Assembly (NCBI GenBank): GCA_035222895.1
Contig: JAVYIG010000635.1
Location: 248,001 to 312,000, forward strand
Reading direction: 5' to 3'
DNA from: Strongylocentrotus droebachiensis
Lineage: Eukaryota; Echinodermata; Echinoidea; Camarodonta; Strongylocentrotidae
Length of the DNA stretch: 64,000 nt
Shown here: positions 35,695-46,689 of the stretch, piece by piece
Layout of the letters: the number at the start of each line of letters is the position of its first letter
Numbering within the stretch: position 1 is the stretch's first letter
Translations under genes and position numbers: made by a program
Notes under the pieces: model-generated
Told to the model about the DNA's origin: nothing
The model's input: the letters and a program-made list of their open reading frames with translations, nothing else
The model's database searches: none

Positions 35695-35725
<31 letters not shown>

Positions 35726-36737
35726 AAGAGGGGGGGGGGTAGAACTAACAGCAAGCACACTATCGATAGTAACTGGAAAATAAAATGAGTGACAGTTTAA
35801 TGAATATTATGCTTTTCGCATGCGTTTTTAACAGCTTCCACCGTCATATCAAGGACACACTGTCACTCTCTCGCTGCCGCATATTATTATAACAAAAGGA
35901 TACTGTTTGAAAAGGAAGAGGGAGAATTTTCTAATTTCCTTAAGTCCAAATCACTGTCGACTGCCAACAATTATCACATATATGAGACTTGTGTCAATGT
36001 GCCAGATAGCGTTAATTGGTCCATAGGCGAAAAGGTATGGGTACCCCATGACTTGGTAAGGGTGAAGGGGCAAAATATCAAATGCCCCAATGATTTTAGT
36101 CTTTTCTATACTGAACATTTATCACTCAAGACATGTCCTATGATTAAGTATGTAAATCTGGTAATGATTTAATTGTTGGCGTTGGAAATTTACATTTATA
36201 CACGCAATAAACAAGCGATGCCACCCCTCCCCTTCCCCATGATCCAGTATACCCACACTGGCTTGGCTCAATCTACACCACTGATTACAAGCATTACGCA
36301 ATATTAAGCCTGCTATAGACGTAATGACTAGAAAAGATCGAGACAAATTTCACATCAATTTGATGAGATTGCGCTCTCCAAATTTACGATTCAAGGCAAA
36401 CGTCTGATTTTGTGTGTGCCGACCTAAAGCAAAAAAATTAGCTGTTTAAATTGACGTCCAAAGCACAACCAAATTATATGTTAACAAAGCGTGCGCCAAT
36501 ATACGTATGATGGTCCTTGATGAACAGGATTGCGCTTGTTGTGTAGGCTGATAATGACCGGGTAGCTTCTTAGACAAGCATAGCGTAAACTCATTCCATC
36601 TTCCCCTTATGAATAAAGAGATTACTTTTACGAGATACGTCTGAAAAAGTGTATTATTTACTGTGGACAGTGATTCTGCACAATTTTTTTTGTTGCAATT
36701 CGTTCTCGAGATTCAGCTCAATTAACTTTTACAAGTC
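35377..36737. other. 5' flank of GPCR copy 1
   Basis: Aligns with 42966-44093, 51610-52931 and 59981-61313. Shared segments include a GAGAGAAACAAGGGGAAAG purine tract, a TTTCGCTGCCGCATAT-like word, ATCACTGTCGACT, and TGATCCTTGTTGAACAGGAT about 210-300 bp before each start codon. The last 250 bp are the best conserved part and probably include the promoter; no TATA box is clear. A (GA)n lies at 35694-35718. Confidence 0.5.
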
Positions 36738-37715
36738 ATGATCATGCTTCAGAATACGAGTCAGTATATGGACGTAACTGAATCTAAACATCTGGACTCA
36801 AGTGACTCCACGCCGTGCGATGACGAAGCCAGATTCTTTTCACTCACATATATCACTTTCGTGGGTTTTGTGATATCTGTTATATTGAACATCATCATCA
36901 TCTGCGCCATACAGGAAAGTAATACCCTCCGTGAGATAGAGGCATTTCTCTATCAAAAGCTCGCTCTCTGGGATATGTTGGCATCTTTTATGAACTTACT
37001 GACTGCTGCCAGCAAACTCACAATAAGCCAACCCTGTGGCAATGACACCTTGAACATTGTAACACAGTTACTGCTTGTCATCATAATTTACCAAACATTG
37101 TACATTGTTCTTACAATTCATGTATGCCGTTACTTAATGATCGTCCGACCACTTCAGTATCTCACATTTGTAACTCGTCGAAATATCTATATCTGCCAAA
37201 TTGCCTGGTTTCTTATGTCAGCTATTATAATTTTTACGCTTGTATTCCTGAAGGGAGTTAGCGGTGAACATCCTTCTTGGGCCACCATTGTGTTTCCTAT
37301 GATCGTTGGTTTCGTGATACAGCTGGTTACCAGTTCTCAAATCCTGTACACCTCTGTCAAGCAATCTAGACTCATACACGCGGCGCAAGAAAACATGGTC
37401 AGGGGCCGTCCAGGAGAAGTGAACAACCTTGCAAGAGACCTGAACCGTGGAAACAGTTTCAAAGGCATACGGACTATCATAGTTATCACAGTTTCTTACT
37501 GGATTGCGTGGTTTCCGTGGGTTCTTATAGCCTTGGACGAGGCAACCCGTCTTAATAATTTACCGACGTCTCTTAGACTGTTCACCGGTGTCACCGCAGT
37601 GTTAACCACTAGCTGGAATCCTGTCATACACTATGTCACCAATCAGACATATCGCCTTGCTGTTAATAACATTTTTAGAAGAATGAAGAACAATTATTTC
37701 TCAAGATTTTGTTAA
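36738..37715 (+). CDS. class A (rhodopsin-like) GPCR, copy 1
   Basis: A single exon of 325 residues with seven hydrophobic segments: about 36-58, 69-93, 105-130, 150-171, 181-205, 243-266 and 282-301. Class A landmarks are Asn51 (TM1), LALWD with Asp79 (TM2), Cys-Arg-Tyr 130-132 in place of DRY (TM3), Trp258-x-Pro260 (TM6) and Asn294-Pro295 (TM7). The NPxxY tyrosine position is His298, with Tyr one residue later. Sequons occur at Asn6 and Asn102. Cys100 at the top of TM3 has no partner in extracellular loop 2. The start is supported by alignment with copies 3 and 4. An intronless tandem cluster of this kind resembles the lineage-expanded sensory receptors described in sea urchins. Plasma-membrane chemosensory function is inferred and the ligand is unknown. 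Confidence 0.88.
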   Translation: MIMLQNTSQYMDVTESKHLDSSDSTPCDDEARFFSLTYITFVGFVISVILNIIIICAIQESNTLREIEAFLYQKLALWDMLASFMNLLTAASKLTISQPCGNDTLNIVTQLLLVIIIYQTLYIVLTIHVCRYLMIVRPLQYLTFVTRRNIYICQIAWFLMSAIIIFTLVFLKGVSGEHPSWATIVFPMIVGFVIQLVTSSQILYTSVKQSRLIHAAQENMVRGRPGEVNNLARDLNRGNSFKGIRTIIVITVSYWIAWFPWVLIALDEATRLNNLPTSLRLFTGVTAVLTTSWNPVIHYVTNQTYRLAVNNIFRRMKNNYFSRFC

Positions 37716-38104
37716 CCACTTAGTGATTGTATTTTAATTTAAGTGACTGTTTTTAACGGTTTGATTCAAAATAATATTCATTGGATAAGTTTTAGTCATT
37801 TTGAAGCCTCTTCAGTTTCAGTCCATCTTTTTACCTTCATTAACAAGTACTAATGCCCATATTCTATAAAGACAAAAAAAAAACGTCTCAGGGTTTAGGC
37901 TTTTGTTTAAAAGCGGGTTCAATAAACAAAAGAAGTCTAAGTCTGTCTAAGTTTTCATTTTGAAAAACACGATTTTATGATTCTTATGATTGCTCACAAT
38001 TATAATTAAACATCTTTAACATTATTGCCTGCTTTTTTATTGAAAATAACAATTGTGAATCGAGCACGATCGCGAAGTCTTTAAGAAAATCTACTAACTT
38101 CTCC
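37716..38104 (+). other. 3' flank of GPCR copy 1
   Basis: Aligns with 46285-46680, 53907-54080 plus 54618-54770, and 62289-62600. An AATAAA at 37921-37926, about 205 bp after the stop, is a possible poly(A) signal. It is not preserved in the other copies. Confidence 0.45.
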
Positions 38105-38570
38105 GCGTGGTGTCCTAGGAGTGACCGACTGGTGACCCACCGATTTCCGGGCGGTCTCCCACCGGCCACTGGCTGATTTCAAAGAAATTGCCCGACGGCC
38201 GGCCGGCCGGTGATCGGCGGGGCATCTGGGGTGTCTCGTAGGCCACAATACGCTCGCTGCCCGGGCGGTCACTGCCCGGGCACCGACCTAATCGAGCGTT
38301 TGCCGTCAAGCGATTTATGTCACAAATCGAAGCTGCTAGGTTAAAGGCTGCCGAGCTAGCGCTCCTCGGACGCCGACCGATTTTAAACTGGCCGCCCAGT
38401 GACCGACTGATCTCCCAGCGGCGACCGGGTGGCGACCGCTCGGCCAGCTTGAACCTAGCGGCGTTGATTTTTGACATTAGTCGCTCGACGGCGAACGCGC
38501 GATTAGGACGGTGCCCAGGCGGCGACCGCCCGGGCACCGAGTGTATTTTGGGCGGCGATTGAAAATTGAG
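38105..38570. mobile_element. GC-rich GCGGCGACCG element, truncated copy
   Basis: Related to 46690-47418: shared words include GGTGATCGGCGGGGCAT, TTGCCCGACGGCCGGCC, ACGCCGACCGATTTTAAACT, CGAACGCGCGATTAGG and CAGACGCCGCC. Both ends of the TIR element are missing, and the right side jumps into sequence equivalent to 48746 and 57149, so a deletion joined them. Open frames here (Arg/Pro/Gly-rich) are not genes. Confidence 0.7.
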
Positions 38571-38647
38571 CAGACGCCGCCGGAATTGTATCGTCTTATC
38601 TCAGTAAAATTGCTTAAAAATTGTAAGAATAGTAGAAATAGATAGTT

Positions 38648-38694
38648 AAGATGGACTACACAATCCAACGCTCTTGTGCATTCCATCTAGCGTT
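38648..38694. repeat. unit-boundary hairpin H (copy 2)
   Basis: The right arm CTTGTGCATTCCATCTAGCG is intact and the left arm has decayed. It is followed, as at 48834-48870 and 57500-57530, by GTATACATCATATA-type sequence. Confidence 0.55.
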
Positions 38695-38749
38695 GCGAGT
38701 AAAAATGCTTTTGTCTATACATTTGTATACATCATATACAATGTTGGTC

Positions 38750-38934
38750 ATAATGGTGGAATAATTATTTTTTACCCCAATTTATGGAATGATTTTGACA
38801 ATGATTTATTCCTAATAGATTTAGATAATAGTATACATTCTCAGGTTTTCTTGAACAATAATTTGCCAGTGTTTATTTTGCGTGACTGCTAAAGCATGTG
38901 TATGCTACTATGCTTATCAACTAGGGAACCTACG
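38750..38934 (+). mobile_element. R1 family element, left part (split by LINE)
   Basis: Matches 57820-57980 (ACCCCAATTTATGGAAT, AATTTGCCAGTGTTTATTTT, GCTAAAGCATGTGTATG, ACCTACGCCCTT). It continues at 41887 after the CR1-like LINE. The uninterrupted copies at 57.8 and 62.6 kb show the join. Confidence 0.75.
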
Positions 38935-41886
38935 CCCTTGAATTTGATTTTTTTAAAATTTTAATTTGAATTTGAATTTATTAACAACAACACATCACAA
39001 TAATGACAGTACATATGAACAATCATACAATGCAAAAAAAAATAATACTGATACATGTATACATAACATAAGAGTAATGTCGATTGAACAGTAATGGCTT
39101 TAAAACGATATTTTTTAGACATACATCTACATACTATTAAATGTACCGTACAAAAGATATATGTATATTACTATGTTTAGGTGAAGTTGTTAATGGGAAC
39201 TAGAAGTTAGCACAAGTGCTAGTCGAGCCTAGTTCCATTCTTTGGCAAGTTTTTTTTCTTTTCATTTGTTTTTACATATGAATGTAAAACTTGTTTGTTT
39301 TGTATTTACATATATACAGCAAAATAATACAATATCATGTAACTTTTTTTCTTTACTAAAATGAAAAAATAAAAATAAAAAAGCTTAAGCGTTAAAGCAT
39401 TATAATGAAAGAAAACAAATCTTTGAAGAAATAAAATCATCAATGTGTTCATAAAAATGAAAAGGATGTATTAATAAAAATAATCATACACATGTACGTA
39501 CATGCACAAATCCTGTAAAAGCTTAAGGCCGCTATAAGTGTATACATATATAAAAGGAAGAAAAGTAATATAAAAGGAAAAAACGAAGGGGGTGGGATTG
39601 AGCCCATGTTATTTACATAGAAGGTAGGTGGAAAGATGTCTCCGAAAAGATAACCTTGATGTTTTAATCTAATTTCATCTGGCAGATCATTCCACAGCTT
39701 TGTTCCTACAAACGAAATACAAAATTGCCCTTGCGTTGTCTTACATTTTGGTTGATAAAGTAAGCCACTTTTTTTTTTCTCCTAGTTGCATATCTATGCT
39801 GTATCATCTGACAATAATCCACTAAAGAGTGTGGTAAAAAACCTTTTACCAAATCGTACATAAATGTTGATACAAGAAGTTCATGAAGTTGAAAAATATT
39901 TAAAATGTTTAGACTTTGGAAAAGAGCTTTGGAGTCTGTTCTAAGTGGACTGAATGTAATTGCTCTCATTGCCATTTTTTGACTTAAATATATACAATTT
40001 AGATTACTTTTGTAAGTGCTCCCCCATACTTCTACTCCATAAGAGAGGTGAGGCTGTATAAAATATATATATATAATATATATATAATATAAACACAAGT
40101 ATATTCTTGGGAACAAAATGTCTCAGTTTAAACAGAATACCTACTTTCTTTCTTATGCATTTGTTTATCGTCTGAATGTGTTCTTTCCATGAAAGGTGAC
40201 AATCCATTTCAATTCCTACAAATGATGCAACAGATACCTCTTTAATATTTGATCTTGATATTCTCACAGATCCCTTTTTGTCTATTGATCTAGCTTTGGA
40301 TTTCATAATCATATAGTTTGTTTTCTGTAAGTTAATTGTGACTGCATTTGCATTACACCATTCCTGCACCTTCATTAAATTTTCACTTACAATTTCTAAA
40401 TCAATTTCTTTTTGTCTAGGATTAAAAGTATGAAAAAGATTTGAGTCATCAGCAAATAATCTGAAATTGAAAAAGTTTGTGGAGTTAGGTAAGTCATTTA
40501 TATATAGTAAAAATAATGTTGGTCCAAGAACGGAGCCTTGAGGGACACCACATGTTATATTCAATTTCAAAGACATTTTGTCTTTATATTGTATAAACTG
40601 TGATCGTTTACACAAATAATCTTCAAACCATTGCAAGGCTAACCCACGTATTCCATAGTGTGACATTTTTTTGAGGAGAATGCTGTGGTTTATAGTATCA
40701 AATGCCTTTTGAAAGTCAATAAAGATGCCAACTGTTGTTCTACCTTCATCAATGTATTTCAATAGTGTATTTGTAAGATTAATCAAAGATAACTTAGTGC
40801 TATGTTTCTTACGGAAACCGTACTGGAACAAGATATTATTTGCTTCCAAATAGTCAATTACACGATTATTTATTATTTTCTCAAAGATTTTACCCAGTAT
40901 AGGTAAAACTAAAATAGGTCTGTAATTACCAGCTAGATCTTTTCGCCCCTTTTTATAAATAGGTGTCACTTTTGCTACTTTCAGTGCGTCTGGAAATTTA
41001 CCTCTTTCTATGGAAAGATTGAAAATATATGTTAATGAGCTTGAAATGTATAGGGCAGCATCCCTCAACAATCTTGCCGGCAAATTATCATAGCCACATG
41101 CTTTTTTTGTATCTAAAGTCTGTAAATGGCATTTCAATTCATTCTCTGTTATTGGTTTTAAAAATAGTGATTTTTCTCTTCTATATCCTAAATATTCTGT
41201 AAAGTCAGAATTCACTGGTGGTATTTCCTTTGCCAGCTTTGGACCTATGTTTACAAAAAAGTTGTTAAATTCGTTAGCTATTTCATTGTCAGAAGTTATC
41301 ACTCTATTTTCTCCACCACCTGAGCTTAATAATTTCTCTACATTGGTCACTTTATTTTTGACATTTCCACCACTCAACAACTCGTTAATTGTTCTCCACG
41401 TTTTACGACTATCAATCTTATTAATGAAAAAGAGGTTACTATAATATTGTCTCTTTGCATTTCGTAGAACTGTAGTTAGAACATTTCTATACCTCTTGTA
41501 TTCTTCCTCGTCTTTCTGTTGGAAATTTGATGCCTTTAGTTTAAAATACAACTTGTGCTTATTCTTGACTGATTTTAAAATAGTCATCCATGGTTTTCTC
41601 CCAGCATTTTCCCCCTTTTTTAGGTTCTTCGAAGTTGATGATATAATTGGTGCATGCTTGTCACAGACTTGCGTAAACAAGTCGTAAAATACAGAGTACG
41701 ACTCATTTAATTTTGTACAACCACTTACATTGTTCCAATCAATTTTACCTAGATCATCATGGAATTTATTAATATCATAATTTCTGAAGGTACGAAACAC
41801 AGACTTTTTGTGGCTTGTTTTACTTGCCTTTCTAAGATGCTCAAATGCAACAAAGATAGGGAAATGATCTGATATATCAGTTTCTA
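38935..41886 (-). mobile_element. CR1-like LINE, 5'-truncated, inserted in R1
   Basis: On the minus strand the element reads from the last endonuclease motif (SDHFPIF at about 41860-41880) through a full RT to a 3' UTR ending in TTCAAATTCAAATT at about 38940-38985. The (TTCAAAT)-type tail and RT motifs suggest the CR1/L2 superfamily. It interrupts the R1 block; about 6-8 bp of R1 seem lost at the junction and no clear target duplication is visible. Confidence 0.8.
39580..41880 (-). pseudogene. reverse transcriptase ORF of CR1-like LINE
   Basis: The main frame, 41800-40004, holds 598 codons after an internal Met and is open further upstream. RT motifs are GYDNLPARLL (236-245), VAKVTPIYKKG (275-285), IDFQKAFD with Asp362, GVPQGSVLGP (418-427) and FADD with Asp451/452. 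Near 40060-40100 an ATATAT microsatellite expansion shifts the frame. The thumb (LSYGVEVWGS) continues in another frame to 39706, and a second shift near 39720 leads into GTKLWNDLPDEIR. All RT catalytic residues remain; the frameshifts and missing endonuclease make it inactive. Confidence 0.8.
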
Positions 41887-42254
41887 TAAATGACAGTAAT
41901 GAGGATTAATGCCCCACAAAAGGGCACTAATAAAGCACATCGACACGGTTTTGATCCTGGGGCCTCACAGTTACGAGGCCATTGCTTTGCCACTGAACAT
42001 GACTCTACGCGGCGGGGGCTAGGGTAGAGGGCAGTTTTCACAAATAAAAAAACAACAAAGAAAATGCAATAAATTATCAATAATTCATTGAATTTTTACC
42101 CCGGTCCCAAACATAAACAAATCCTCTGTACGGCCATGCATTATGGCTCAAGGCATGGGAACACAGAATACTTTTTTCTGATGAGTGGGGACCGGGGGAA
42201 AATTCAATGAATTATAGAAAATGTATTGATTTGTTATATATTTTTTTGTATATT
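41887..42254 (+). mobile_element. R1 family element, right part
   Basis: Continues the block interrupted at 38934: AATGACAGTAATGAGGATTA, GGGCACTAATAAAGCAC, GCGGCGGGGGCTAGGG, then an inverted pair TTCATTGAATTTTTACCCC...GGGGGAAAATTCAATGAA around a CGGCCATGCATTATGGCTC loop. It ends where the CR1-like fragment begins. Confidence 0.7.
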
Positions 42255-42690
42255 TGTGCCTTTGGAGATTCTGTAATAGAACCACCTGTTAGTGCAAGAA
42301 ATCTCGGAGTACAGTTTGATGCGCATATCAATATGAGAGAGCACATCACAAATGTTTGTAAATCAACATACTACATGATCTATAATATCAGACGTATTCG
42401 TAAATATTTAGATAAGGACATTCCGAAAGACATGGTTCTTGCATGTATCACCAATAAATTGGACTATTGTAATGGTCTACTGTATTTGATCCCTGACTCT
42501 CAATTAGTGAGATTGCAACGGGTTCAAAACACATGTGCAAGACTGATCTGAAGTTGTTCCAAATTCACACGGATCACCCCAATTTTAAGAAATCTACATA
42601 AGTTACAAGTACGCCAGAGAATAACATTCAAAATCTTACGTAATGTTGATAGTTTCTGTGCTCTAAAGTATTATTACTATTATTAGTAGT
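42255..42690 (+). pseudogene. LINE6 (CR1-like) C-terminal fragment, copy a
   Basis: Encodes the RT thumb and C-terminal region: NLGVQFDAHINMREHITNVC, YNIRRIRKYLDKDI, NKLDYCNGLLY and RLQRVQNTCARL, classic CR1-type words. The upstream RT core is deleted: GTGCCTTTGGAG jumps directly to ATTCTGTAATAG, whereas copies at 58.3 and 63.2 kb keep about 320 bp between the two TTGGAG words. The 3' end is a short (ATT)n tract. Confidence 0.75.
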
Positions 42691-42715
42691 ATAGCTTTTG
42701 CAAGAAAAGAATATA

Positions 42716-42965
42716 CCAGTTCGTAGTTAGGACATGGGTCATATGACCCCAAATCTCCATATATATTTTAAACGTAGATAAATCCCACTTTGTGCCTTTT
42801 GGAATAATCACAGCTAAAGTCATGGAGGTGATTCTATGTTTGCCCTCTTAAAAAGATTACTTCCACCTGTGTTCAATATAATGCATCACAGGTGCATGAG
42901 TGGGTTTTACAATTTTGTATAAGTGACCTTTATCTGCGCATGCGCAGATTGTAATTACGAACTGG
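42716..42965. mobile_element. 250-bp MITE, copy in unit 2
   Basis: The ends CCAGTTCGTA and TACGAACTGG are exact inverses, flanked by ATATA and TATA. The same element lies at about 59724-59980 upstream of copy 4, while the corresponding positions in units 1 and 3 lack it. It contains the palindrome CTGCGCATGCGCAG. Confidence 0.7.
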
Positions 42966-44093
42966 TATATTGAGAGAGAACAAGGGGAAAGTGATAAGAG
43001 GGAAGAAAGGAGAACGTGAGTGTGAGATTACAAAGAATGAGGTAGAGACGTACAGAGGTAGAGCGACGATAAACAATAGAAAGCTCACTATCGATACTTA
43101 CTAAAAAATAAATTGAGTGACAGTTTAATGAAACTTTTGCTATTCGCATGTGGTTTAATAAGTTTTCACCATAACATTTATAGCAAACTGTCACTGTTTC
43201 GCTGCCGCATATAACAAAATGATAATAGTTGAATAGAAAGACGTAGAATTTTCTAATTTCCTTAGGTCCAAATCACTGTCGACTATACCAACAATATGAG
43301 ACTTGAGTCAATGTGCCAGATAGCATTGTGTGTTCCATAGGCGGAAAGGTATGCGTACCACATGACTTGGAAATAGTGAGGGGGCACACTAACAAATGCT
43401 TCAACGATGTTTAGTCCTGTTATACTGAAAATTGATCATTCAAAACATGTCCTGTGTTTAAGTGTATAACTCTGATAAAGAGTTAATTGGTCGCGTTGTA
43501 AATTTACCTTTTTATCCACGCAATAAACCCGCGATGCCACCCCTTCCCCATGATCCAGCACCCCAACACACTGACTGGGCCGAGTTTACACCACTAAATA
43601 AGAGCATGAGGTAATATCAAGCCTGCTAGATGTAATGAGTAGATTACAACGAGAGAAGCTACATCCATTTGTCATGAAGAGACTGCGTTCACGAAATTTC
43701 CAATTAAAAGCAAACGTCTGATCTTGTGTGTCTAAGCAATTAAGTTTACGTCTTAATTCGACGTCTAAAGCACATCAAAATTATGAGTATTTAATAGAGC
43801 AAACGTCAAAATACGTATGATGATCCTTGTTGAACAGGATTTCGCTAGTTGCGTAGGCTGCTAATAAAAGAGTGGCCAGGGTATATAGAGGAGAATTTGT
43901 AAACCTTTGCTTCTTAGACAAGCATAGCGTAACCTCATTCCTTCTTTCCCCTTAGAAATAACGAGATTAATGTTACGAGATACACCTGAAAAAGAGTACT
44001 ATTTACTGTGGACTGTGGACAGTGACTGCACAATTATATATTAATTATTTGCAATTCGTTGTCGAGATTCGGTTGAAGGATATTTTACAAGTC
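42966..44093. other. 5' flank of GPCR copy 2
   Basis: Very similar to 59981-60640, including GCCAGATAGCATTGTGTGTT and AAGTGTATAACTCTGATAAA, and less similar to the flank of copy 3. The conserved proximal block (TGATCCTTGTTGAACAGGAT near 43819) precedes the old start codon. Confidence 0.5.
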
Positions 44094-44474
44094 ATGATCC
44101 TGCTTCAAAATACGAGTCAGTATATGGACATAGATGTATCTACACATCTGGACACAAGTAACTCCACGCAATGCGATGGCGAAGCCAGATTCTTTCCACT
44201 CACATATATCACTTCCGCGGGCTTTGTGATATCTGTTATATTGAACATCATCATCATCTGCGCCATACAGGAAAGTAATACCCTCCCTGAGAAAGAGGCA
44301 TTTCTCTATCAAAAGCTCGCTCTCTGGGATATGTTGGCATCGTTTATGAACTTACTGTCTACTGCCAGCCTACTCGTAATAAGCCAATCCTGTGGTAATG
44401 ACACGTTGATCGCTGTAACCGGGTTACTGCTTGTCTTCATAATTTACCAAACACTGTACATTGTTCTAACAATT
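44094..44474 (+). pseudogene. class A GPCR, copy 2, truncated in TM3
   Basis: Encodes residues 1-127 of the same receptor as copies 1, 3 and 4: N-terminal tail, TM1, the TM2 LALWDM word and most of TM3. Homology then stops just before the Cys-Arg-Tyr motif, where mariner-like element sequence begins. An in-frame Met at 44022 is an artefact; the homologous start is 44094. GPCR homology resumes at 46285, a few bases past the expected stop, so TM3-TM7 are deleted. Confidence 0.85.
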
Positions 44475-46282
44475 TTGTTATTCCTGGCTCATTTTTCTTG
44501 AATGAGGTATCATATGAAAGAGCAGAAAATGAACTTTCTAGAAATATGCATTTTTCTTTGAAATTCAGATACCGCCCGCCAAATGTATTTTTGGTTTCCT
44601 TCCTTCAAATTGCTTTTAATCACTCATGCGTGAAATATGCATCACGTGAGTAGCATCAACTGAAAGAGGAGACTCTAAAGGGGCTTTCACACCGGGCCTT
44701 GCGTAGAGTTGCGTAGAGTTGCGTAGAGTTGCGTAGCGACTACGCCGATCGTACGCAACCCTACGCAACTGTACGCGGAGGGACGAAAATGGGTACGCGA
44801 GATGAACGCAAAAAATTAAACATGTTTATATTTTTTCGCGTACCTTCGGCGTAGACTTTTTACGCAGAAACTACGCAACTGTACGCCAAGCCTACGCAAC
44901 TGTACGCCAAGCCTACGCAACTGTACGCCAAGCCTACGCAACTGTACGCCAAGCCTACGCAACTGTACGCTAAGCCTACGCAACAATACGCTACCCTACG
45001 CCAGTCCGACGAAGCATTAAAAACGTATAAATATTTGTTGTTGTATATACCTGGATGTAAACTTGGCAGGTATTGATCATTATTTTGAAGGGAAATGCAA
45101 TTTTTGTTTAAATGTGTGCGTTCTCACATTTATCCTGTTCATGAAGAAAAAGTGTTTCTTTGACTTTATGTTGTATTCTTGCTTGTAATTCTGTTTGTAC
45201 TACTACAAGGATTTTCAGACTGACATGTTTTGCTTGTTATGGTTTATTCAATTTGTGATGTTGACATCTCAGGCTGTTGATATAATAAACAGAGATAAGA
45301 CTCACAAACTGATGCCTCATGCGAAATGTTATTATATTTTGTGGAAATCTGTATGTATTTGTGTCGGTTTGTTTGCTTGTGTGTACGTTTATGGCCCTGT
45401 TTGTATGTTTGTAAAATAATTTTGTTTAATTGAAATGAGCAAAGAAATAATTTTGTCTCACTCTGTTAGTGAGACTGAGTGAGTGTGTATGTCAGAAGTA
45501 ATAAATGACTAACACTTATATCATTACATTGTCACATACATATACGCTACGGACAAAGGACAACAGCTATCGTCTTCAAACTTTCAGGAAACTGTTATGG
45601 AATGATATTTACAAATGAGTGAAAAAAAGGAATATGGTCAACAAATATCAGACTTCTGTCCACATTTATTCACAAATCAAAATAAGCGCTCTTTTGTTGG
45701 CGTTTTGAGGTATCGAATCACATCACGTGACCTTGCAATGTACATCAACAGAAAGTTCATTTATTACCCTTGTGAATGAGAATAATAATGTAGTACATCC
45801 ACAAAAATGTCTGCATTTTTTGGAAAATAGTATCTTGAACAAATTAACATTACTGCAAATTAGCCTCAGCAGTTGTTAATACCTACTAAAAAATTGAAAA
45901 TATAACGGTCAAAACCGTGTACCAAATGCCACTTTTGGCAACCCTACGCCAGGCCTACGCAACCCTACGCCAGGCCTACGCAACCCTACGCCAGGCCTAC
46001 GCAAGCGTACGTAACCCTACGCCAATTGCCTATGCACAGGGTACGTAACTATACGCAAGCCTACGCAAAACCTACGCAGGGACTACGCCGAAGCATCAAT
46101 TTATTCATGAGTACGCAGCTTAACTTCGGCGTAGTCGGTACGCAACACTACGCAACTCTACGCAGATCCGGTGTGAAAGGGGCTTTAGCTTTCCAAATAT
46201 GTATCATTCATTAATTATGGTTGTGATTAAGTTATGATAAAACATCGATACTTCTCGGTTTCGTTTTTTCTGGGACGCACTG
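44475..46282. mobile_element. half mariner-like element carrying a nested insertion
   Basis: 44475-44678 and 46186-46282 together equal the right half of the palindromic element at 7575-8384 (about 8085-8384), ending CTGGGACGCACTG followed by TA. The left half of the element is absent, together with GPCR codons 128 to stop. A second TIR element is nested at 44679-46185. Confidence 0.8.
44679..46185. mobile_element. 1.5-kb TIR element with phased TACGC repeats
   Basis: The ends are AGGGGCTTTCACACCGG and CCGGTGTGAAAGGGGCT; the TIRs match over about 14 of 17 bp. The flanks are TAA/TTA in a site that reads CTCTAAGC in the uninterrupted element at 8278. Subterminal DNA is packed with GCGTAG/CTACGC words: 44699-44770 as a 10-bp repeat, 44871-44994 as about five 21-bp units, and 45940-46030 as about three 21-bp units. 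The ends and the 3-bp target suggest PIF/Harbinger, without proof. No transposase was seen. Confidence 0.75.
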
Positions 46283-46284
46283 TA

Positions 46285-46689
46285 TAGTGAACGTTTTTCA
46301 ATTTAAGTGACTGTTTTTAACGGTTTGATTCAAGGTAAGATTCATTGGAAAAGTTTTGGTCATTATACAGCCACTTCAGTTTCAGTCCATCTTTTCACCT
46401 TCATTAACTTTTACTAATGCCCATATTATAAAGATAAAGAAACGTCTCAGGGTTTAGGCTTTTGTTTAAAATCGGGTTTCATTGAACAAAGGAAGTCTCA
46501 GCTGTCTTATTTTTCGTTTTGTAAAACACGATTTTATGATAGTGTTGGACTTGCTCACCAAAGCATAACGAAATTCCTATAATTACACATCACTTAAATT
46601 ATTTGCTGGTTTTTCATTGAAAATATCAATTGTGAATCGAGCACAATCACGAAGTCTTAAAGAATCTGGACAAACATGCTTAAGCTATC
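46285..46689 (+). other. 3' flank of GPCR copy 2
   Basis: Aligns with 37723-38080 (AAGTGACTGTTTTTAACGGT, GTCTCAGGGTTTAGGCTTTT). This confirms that the sequence left of it replaced the lost half of the receptor gene. Confidence 0.6.

Noticed and set aside
38081..38562. Arg/Pro-rich ORFs up to 140 codons
   Set aside because: Compositional frames in the GCGGCGACCG element, with equivalent frames in its relative at 46.7-47.4 kb.
44022..44093. Upstream start for GPCR copy 2
   Set aside because: The extra 24 codons have no counterpart in the intact copies, which start at the position equivalent to 44094.
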